In this document: piece after piece, positions 29,937 through 34,711 of the stretch
Numbering within the stretch: position 1 is the first letter of the stretch
Layout of the letters: every line of letters starts with the position of its first letter
NCBI GenBank assembly: GCA_017483665.1
Contig: JAFUVM010000038.1
Location: 1 to 34,711, forward strand
From: Bacteroidaceae bacterium
Lineage (GTDB): Bacteria > Bacteroidota > Bacteroidia > Bacteroidales > Bacteroidaceae
Length of the DNA: 34,711 nucleotides
Reading direction: 5' to 3'
The notes under the pieces: generated by a model
What the model was told of the DNA's origin: nothing
The model's database searches: none
What the model saw: only the letters and a program-made list of their open reading frames with translations
Made by a program: the position numbers and the translations under genes

Positions 29937-30456
29937 ATGTTTTTATTTCATTCTGCCATCGTTTTTCATTAAAATTTAGTCAAAATGAGTGTTTCCTTCG
30001 TTTTCTCTCAACACGCAACATCAAAATACAAGGAAGATAACATGAAATAGGATTTAATTTTAACATCTAAAAGCACGGAATAAACGAAAGCCTTTGTCGT
30101 GGGCTTGTTTTGAGCTTTTCGTGTCTTTCGATGTTCATATATTATTCGTGTCAATTCGTGGCATTATGGTAATTCGTGTTTTAGTGTCTTTCGTGCCTTT
30201 CGATGTTCATATATTATTCGTGTCAATTCGTGGCATTATGGTAATTCGTGTTTTAGTGACTTTCGTGCCTTTCGATGTTCATATATTATTCGTGTCAATT
30301 CGTGGCATTATGGTAATTCGTGTTTTAGTGACTTTCGTGCCTTTCGATGTTCATATATATATACGCAGAAATGACGTTTCGTACAGCAAACCCAAGTTAA
30401 ACAATGTTAATTCGGCGTCTTTAGTACACAAAAGTTCTTAAATACCGCATGGCTTG
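29937..30456. other. Intergenic region dominated by tandem repeats
   Basis: No credible gene is seen. A 115-codon open frame (30094-30441) is the translation of the 72-bp array, which stays open because the unit is a multiple of three. Outside the array, TTAACATCTAAAAGCACGG (30059) recurs as TTAACATCTAAAAACACG after the terminator at 34477. Confidence 0.7.
30115..30358. repeat. 72-bp tandem repeat, three full copies plus a partial
   Basis: CTTTCGATGTTCATATA recurs at 30125, 30197, 30269 and 30341, a constant 72-base period. Units are nearly identical; the first complete unit has GTGTC where later ones have GTGAC. Each unit contains ATTCGTG three times (ATTCGTGTCAATTCGTGGC, TAATTCGTG). The uniformity points to recent expansion. 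Confidence 0.95.
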
Positions 30457-30488
30457 TTTGCGTGTGTTGCGCGGAAGCACTACCTTTG
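30457..30488 (+). promoter_or_regulatory. Consensus promoter of the large secreted-protein gene
   Basis: TTTG (30457-30460), 20 bases, TACCTTTG (30481-30488). The ATG is at 30725, so the 5' untranslated leader would be about 230 bases. Confidence 0.85.
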
Positions 30489-30724
30489 CCGAACGTCGTT
30501 AAGGCATTCATAGTGATGGGGCCTTGCAGTAAGAGAATGCATACCTAAACTTCAAACAAATCTCAACCTGTAATACCATATTATATTATACGTACGCGTA
30601 GCGCGCACGCGAAGAAGAAATCATGCGCCTCACAATCTGATACCAACTTGCCCCAAGCAGCCAAAGACAAATTCGACATACCTAAACAAATAATACATAA
30701 TTAACTAACAAAACTTAAAACACT
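30489..30724 (+). promoter_or_regulatory. Long 5' leader of the secreted-protein gene
   Basis: About 230 bases separate promoter and ATG with no open frame of note. The leader contains GGGGCCTTGCAGTAAG (30519), an AT stretch ATACCATATTATATTATA, and a GC-alternating block CGTACGCGTAGCGCGCACGC (30591-30610) that can self-pair. No known riboswitch class was recognised. It may be a regulatory RNA leader. Confidence 0.45.
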
Positions 30725-33700
30725 ATGAAACAAAAACTAACCCTTTTGCTTCTCGCCCTCGTCACCTCGATTGGGGCCTGGGCAGATGTAACCGTGACCC
30801 TTGTAGATGGAACAAATGCTCCATTTGATTACTTTGGCACGCGTTCAACTGAAAACACTCCAAACACTTTTACGACTAACGCCACTTCGGGGGCGGCTGG
30901 ACTTGTATTCAGCGCACCCGTAATTGACCGTTCGAATGGGTGGTGGTCTACTTACTGCTTAGGTTTGAAGCCTTCTGCCGTTCAGACAGATGAGACCATG
31001 ACGCTGACCGCTCCGAAAGGTTATCTTATCACAGGTCTTTCTATGACCGTTCAGGCTATCAGCTCCAACAATCCCTATAGCATGACTGTTGGCTCAGACA
31101 CTCAAACAATAACTGGCGCCAGTGCATATACCTTCACCCAGTCAGGTCTCAAGGTGAAAGAGTTGGACATGACCTTCCAGCAGACATCTTCAACGAATAA
31201 TTGGTTGGCAGTGAAGGCAATGACCGTCACCCTAGCGAAGATTGACTACATCAGTTTAACCTTCGACAAGCCCGGCTCTGCCACGAACGATATTACAGTG
31301 AACGTCAAGGATGCCGATGGCGATGCTATCCCCGGCGTTACCGCCTCGCTCGAAAGCACATCCTGCACAGAGTTCAAGACTGGCTCGGCTGCCGCTCTTT
31401 CGCGCACAACGAATTCTGTTCTGGCTCCGAATGCAGGATATGACAATAAGCAAGGCAGCGCCATCACCTACACCTTCAAGGTCGTGGGTCTGCCCACCAC
31501 GTTCACCTATAACAAAGCTGCCCTGGATGTGTATGCCTTGACTGGTGGCGGTGCTGCTCAGGGAAACACTGGCAACACCGTTCGCGATTGGACCTTTGAT
31601 GTGGCTACTGGCTCGGCAGCTGATGACGTAACCTCTTTCGTAAACCAGACGGGCAATGACATCTGCACCGTCACAGACCAGGATGGCGACCTCTACCACA
31701 AGCTCTGGACAATGACTGGCACCGACAAGGCCGCCACAGACGCGCTCTACATCGTGGTGACGCTGACCAAGACCGCCAGCGATGGTTGCTACGCCGGCCT
31801 CGGCGAAGTGCAACTCTACAAGCCCGGTGCTACCGTTCAGTACGTCATCTCCGATGAAGGCGGAAACGTAGTCTTCACCTCCGATGCTGTGACCACCACT
31901 GAGGGCGCAGTCATCACCGATCTCCCCTCTGCCTACAAGCGCGACTTCTGCTCCTACAGCGCCATCAACCAGACGATGGTTGCTGGCGAGAACACGGTGA
32001 ACGTGACGGTCACCTACAACCTGCCGTTTGAAGTCGGAACAGATAAGAAATACTTGGCTACACTACGCGGTCACTACGTTTATTATGACGAGACTAACAC
32101 AGATGTCCGTACAAACCAGTCTTCTAAGGAATATAATGATAACTACTATTGGAGTTTCTACGGTAATCCCTACTCCGGTATTAAGATGAAGAATGCAGCT
32201 ACGGAGACATACCTTGACAACACATCCACTACGGTTCAACTCAGTGGAGAGGGCTATAGCTGGACTATTGTCAGCCTTAATTCAACATCCACCTTTGGCC
32301 TTTACAACGGTTCAAACTATATCAATGAACAAAACAATGGTAACCATAATTTGATTTATTGGTCAAACTTCACTGGAGACACGGGTTCACAATGGACGGT
32401 AGAGGCAGCTCCCGATGGAACGGTTCAGGTGACTTATAATTTAGTAGTCAATGGTTCCACGGTGAACACGTCTACCGTTGAGCAGCCCATTAATAGCAAT
32501 GTTTCCATTCCTACCAACCTCACCAGTGACTACAGTACTCTAGGCTATGACTTCTCCACAAGCGGCACCATTGGCATAGAGGACTGCACCATCACCGTCA
32601 CAGCAACTCCAAAGACGGGTGTCGTCACGGACCTCTCACAGTTGAGCAACAGTAAGACTTATAATATCTATTGCTCACGTGGCTATCTGAGCACATATAA
32701 TGAAACGACCCTGGCATCGACGGTGAAGACCGAACTCAACGTCTCCGCAGGTAAATTCGCTATTATTACGCGCGATGAGAACCTGTACCTCTATAGCGTA
32801 ACAGATAAGAAATATGTGCAGGCCGACGGCTCACTCAGTGCTTATCCTACAGATGCCATATTGACCATCAATACCGCGAGCACCAAGCCCATATTCTGGT
32901 TTAAGTATGGAGAGAAGTATATGAACTCTAGTTCAGGGGAAACATACGGTGTTACTATTAACACATGGTCAACAGCCGATGACGGCAACCAGTATGTTAT
33001 TGCAGAGGTTGATGATTTCTCGTCTGAAGATCTTGCCGATGCCCTTGCCGCCTTCGTCGATCGCACACCCTACTACGAGGCATTGGCAGCTGTCATAGCC
33101 ACCGCTGAGGCCATGACCTTCGGCACGGGCGTGGGAGAATATACTAAAAGCAACAATTTTGACACGGCACTGAGTGCAGCAAAAACAACATACGACAATT
33201 CTGATGCCACTCAGACAGAACTTGAAGAGGCTGCAGAGGCACTATCAACAGCCATCAGCGCATGCACCATCACCAGCATCAACGGAAAAATCATCCGTCT
33301 GAAGAACACTTCTGTCAGCGGCTATTCCTACGTGGGTACTGCGGCCAGCGGCAAGGCTCCGCTCGTGGCTAATGTAGAAGATGCCGGCATTTACTTTGTG
33401 ACAGACGACAGCAAGATTGTCAGCTACGACCAAGGCAAATACCTGTCTAAAAATGCAGGCGCTCAATGTACAGTTACAGATGAAGCCACATTCACCATCG
33501 GTGATGGTGGTAACGGCACATATACTTTCTACTATGGAGGTAACGGGTATCTGATTGCTTGGACAAACGGCTATACTGACCGCCTCAGCTCTGTCAGCGA
33601 CTACGCTCGCTTCACCGTTGAGGAAGTTACGGAGCTTCCTGTCACCATCAACTCCATCGGCGGACATGGTTTTGCAAGCTTCTACTCACCTGTTGCTATT

Positions 33701-34198
33701 TCTTCACTGCCCAGCGGTGTGAAAGCATACATTGCTACCCTCACGACAACCCGCGTGAAGTTCTCTGCAATCACCGACATTCCGGCTAACACTGGCGTTG
33801 TACTCTACATGCCTTCATGTGAAGTTAATACCACAGTCAACCTGACCATCGGCAATGCTTCGGCAAGCACCACCGGTAACGTGCTCATCGGAACTGCTGC
33901 TGCTGTGGCTCGTGACGAACAGGAGGAGGTTCTGACAATGCAGGTGGTAAATGATGAACTTGGTTTCTACAAGTTCAACGGCGAATATCTGGCTGGCTTC
34001 AAGGCTTACATCAACAACACCTCTGGCATCAAGGGCTTCGCCTTCGACTTCGAGGATGACGCAACAGGTATGAGTGAAGAACTAAGAATGAAGAATGAAG
34101 AATCAAAGAGTGCCATCTACAACCTCGCAGGCCAGCGCTTGAACAAGCCCGTCAAGGGTATCAACATCGTGAACGGAAAGAAGGTAATGGTAAAATAA
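30725..34198 (+). CDS. Large secreted or surface protein with FIVAR-like region and Prevotella-type C-terminal tail
   Basis: The 1157-residue protein has a signal peptide (MKQKLTLLLLALVTSIGAWA). It is rich in Thr, Ser, Asn and Ala with strand-forming segments. Residues about 30-170 look like a carbohydrate-binding or jelly-roll-type module (GYLITGLSMTVQAISSNN). Segments VQYVISDEGGNVVFTSDAV and VQVTYNLVVNGSTVNTS resemble each other, each followed by a 'YNLPFEVG / TPKTG' turn. Residues about 780-850 form a helical FIVAR-like region (YEALAAVIATAEAM, ALSAAKTTYDNSDATQTELE). The end, YNLAGQRLNKPVKGINIVNGKKVMVK-like, resembles the sorting tails of Prevotella exported proteins (type IX secretion-like). 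Just before it a repeat oligomer encodes SEELRMKNEES. No enzymatic motif was seen; function unknown. It may share its transcript with the small peptide at 34233. Confidence 0.8.
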   Translation: MKQKLTLLLLALVTSIGAWADVTVTLVDGTNAPFDYFGTRSTENTPNTFTTNATSGAAGLVFSAPVIDRSNGWWSTYCLGLKPSAVQTDETMTLTAPKGYLITGLSMTVQAISSNNPYSMTVGSDTQTITGASAYTFTQSGLKVKELDMTFQQTSSTNNWLAVKAMTVTLAKIDYISLTFDKPGSATNDITVNVKDADGDAIPGVTASLESTSCTEFKTGSAAALSRTTNSVLAPNAGYDNKQGSAITYTFKVVGLPTTFTYNKAALDVYALTGGGAAQGNTGNTVRDWTFDVATGSAADDVTSFVNQTGNDICTVTDQDGDLYHKLWTMTGTDKAATDALYIVVTLTKTASDGCYAGLGEVQLYKPGATVQYVISDEGGNVVFTSDAVTTTEGAVITDLPSAYKRDFCSYSAINQTMVAGENTVNVTVTYNLPFEVGTDKKYLATLRGHYVYYDETNTDVRTNQSSKEYNDNYYWSFYGNPYSGIKMKNAATETYLDNTSTTVQLSGEGYSWTIVSLNSTSTFGLYNGSNYINEQNNGNHNLIYWSNFTGDTGSQWTVEAAPDGTVQVTYNLVVNGSTVNTSTVEQPINSNVSIPTNLTSDYSTLGYDFSTSGTIGIEDCTITVTATPKTGVVTDLSQLSNSKTYNIYCSRGYLSTYNETTLASTVKTELNVSAGKFAIITRDENLYLYSVTDKKYVQADGSLSAYPTDAILTINTASTKPIFWFKYGEKYMNSSSGETYGVTINTWSTADDGNQYVIAEVDDFSSEDLADALAAFVDRTPYYEALAAVIATAEAMTFGTGVGEYTKSNNFDTALSAAKTTYDNSDATQTELEEAAEALSTAISACTITSINGKIIRLKNTSVSGYSYVGTAASGKAPLVANVEDAGIYFVTDDSKIVSYDQGKYLSKNAGAQCTVTDEATFTIGDGGNGTYTFYYGGNGYLIAWTNGYTDRLSSVSDYARFTVEEVTELPVTINSIGGHGFASFYSPVAISSLPSGVKAYIATLTTTRVKFSAITDIPANTGVVLYMPSCEVNTTVNLTIGNASASTTGNVLIGTAAAVARDEQEEVLTMQVVNDELGFYKFNGEYLAGFKAYINNTSGIKGFAFDFEDDATGMSEELRMKNEESKSAIYNLAGQRLNKPVKGINIVNGKKVMVK
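34073..34104. repeat. 'GAAGAACTAAGAATGAAGAA' oligomer inside the secreted-protein gene
   Basis: AGTGAAGAACTAAGAATGAA then GAATGAAGAATC encodes SEELRMKNEES between GFAFDFEDDATGM and the conserved tail SAIYNLAGQR. It resembles the intergenic AAGAATTAAGAATT-type repeats of this window (13272, 16560). Confidence 0.6.
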
Positions 34199-34232
34199 AA
34201 TTCCAAGTCACTTAAATTCTAAAAATAAGATT

Positions 34233-34409
34233 ATGAAAAAGACATATAGCACCCCCGAGACACTCGTAGTGAAGATTGGACTCAGAAGTCATCTCATGGA
34301 TGTCTCCTATCAGGGCGACAACCTCAATTCTATGAGCCTCGACGTTAACGAAGTCGGCGGTAGTCAATTGGTGAAGGACAACAAGTCCATCTGGGACAAC
34401 GAGTGGTAA
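34233..34409 (+). CDS. 58-residue peptide with MKKTYxTPE start and acidic-aromatic WDNEW end
   Basis: ATG 34233 to TAA 34407-34409 encodes MKKTYSTPETLVVKIGLRSH...SQLVKDNKSIWDNEW. It starts 34 bases after the secreted-protein stop and is followed by a strong terminator, which favours a real gene at the end of that operon. I recall similar short Prevotella and Bacteroides proteins that share the KKTYxxPExxVV opening, a variable glycine- and serine-rich middle and a tryptophan/acidic end, but their function is unknown. There is no clear signal peptide. It could be a secreted peptide precursor or an accessory of the large protein. Confidence 0.75.
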   Translation: MKKTYSTPETLVVKIGLRSHLMDVSYQGDNLNSMSLDVNEVGGSQLVKDNKSIWDNEW

Positions 34410-34437
34410 TCCCTGACGCAAGTCACAGATGATGTCG

Positions 34438-34477
34438 AGCCCCAGGAGCCTTTGCTAAGACTCTTGGGGCTTTTTTT
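34438..34477 (+). terminator. Rho-independent terminator after the small peptide
   Basis: AGCCCCAGGAG (34438-34448) pairs with CTCTTGGGGCT (34461-34471), followed by TTTTTT. Confidence 0.93.
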
Positions 34478-34621
34478 AACATCTAAAAACACGAAAAACT
34501 CGAAAGGTAACTATTCAGCGGAAGGTCAACAGGTATCTTGTTGTTAGGAAACGAATTGGAATAATGATAATAACTCAACTTTAGCATTTGATTCAAAAGC
34601 GTAGTATTCAGGCACGAAAAA

Positions 34622-34700
34622 AGCTAAGGAATATTTGGGGAATTCCCCAAAAATCAGTACCTTTGTAATAGCAAAAAAACAAGATACTTCATTCCTTAGC
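34622..34700. repeat. Inverted repeat and perfect palindrome at the right edge
   Basis: AGCTAAGGAAT (34622-34632) and ATTCCTTAGCT (34690-34700) are perfect 11-bp inverted repeats flanking the promoter. Inside them TTTGGGGAATTCCCCAAA (34634-34651) is an 18-bp perfect palindrome that includes the -33 box. The stretch from 34478 to 34621 holds nothing recognised. Confidence 0.85.
34634..34665 (+). promoter_or_regulatory. Promoter of the gene leaving the right edge
   Basis: TTTG (34634-34637), 20 bases, TACCTTTG (34658-34665). The -33 box is part of an 18-bp palindrome, so a dimeric repressor or a terminal structure of a mobile element could control it. Confidence 0.75.
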
Positions 34701-34701
34701 T

Positions 34702-34711
34702 ATGTGCAAAG
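34702..34711 (+). CDS. Start of a gene that continues beyond the window
   Basis: ATGTGCAAAG follows a well-formed promoter at the expected distance (36 bases). Only MCK is visible. The inverted repeats upstream make a transposase of an insertion sequence a reasonable guess, but three codons cannot show it. Confidence 0.35.

Noticed and set aside
30115-30358. 72-bp repeats as a CRISPR array
   Set aside because: The units are contiguous and nearly identical over their full length; there are no variable spacers and no cas genes.
30094-30441. 115-codon frame with a 24-residue period (FVPFDVHILFVSIRGIMV...)
   Set aside because: It exists only because the 72-bp repeat is a multiple of three; no start signal and no protein-like variation between units.

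Overview
The window looks like a chromosomal stretch of a Bacteroidales bacterium, most likely Prevotella or a close relative. The evidence is the recurrent Bacteroidota promoter signature (TTTG, 19-20 bases, TAnnTTTG), the block ftsX - DUF3098 - uppP - truB - queA - folK, a meso-diaminopimelate dehydrogenase, YfhO, a GH92/GH125 mannosidase pair, and a large secreted protein with a Prevotella-style C-terminal tail followed by a 58-residue peptide. No database search was possible, so names rest on motifs and remembered family features.

Layout. 1-1283 is a decayed accessory patch: the end of a mobilization relaxase (minus), then a DUF4160/DUF2442 gene pair in which both members are frameshifted. 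1319-2930 holds a winged-helix regulator with a small membrane protein (minus) and ddh (plus). 2965-3823 has no gene but three kinds of inverted repeat. 3824-4416 is a RelE/ParE-type toxin-antitoxin pair. 4675-10548 is a plus-strand housekeeping run: miaB, ftsX, a DUF3098 gene, uppP, truB, queA, folK. 10480-12437 (minus) is ribokinase plus a GRP-type sugar transporter. 12778-18206 carries rpsO, yfhO, groES and groEL. 18399-24510 is a three-gene mannan or N-glycan unit (GH92, GH125, transglutaminase-like lipoprotein). 24657-29901 (minus) has a flippase, exonuclease III, a GH3 glucosidase and an orphan RelB/DinJ antitoxin. 29937-34477 has 72-bp tandem repeats, a long leader, the 1157-residue secreted protein and the small peptide. 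The right edge shows a promoter over a perfect palindrome and the first codons of a gene that runs out of the window.

The most striking feature is not a gene. Palindromic or inverted-repeat DNA has entered or abutted many genes. A 108-bp element with paired arms sits in frame inside miaB. A related element lies across the queA-folK junction and supplies the present start codon of folK. A shorter GC-rich hairpin element is in frame in the transglutaminase gene. A 31-bp double palindrome breaks the DUF4160 gene. AT-rich TTCATAATT-type elements provide the end of truB and the start of yfhO and flank groEL, and a similar oligomer encodes a stretch of the large secreted protein. Further families (a 'TTCCCACGTG' unit at two sites, 'ATTCGTG' elements at two sites) fill the intergenic gaps. 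This resembles the Rickettsia palindromic elements in kind, with several unrelated sequence families in one 35-kb window.
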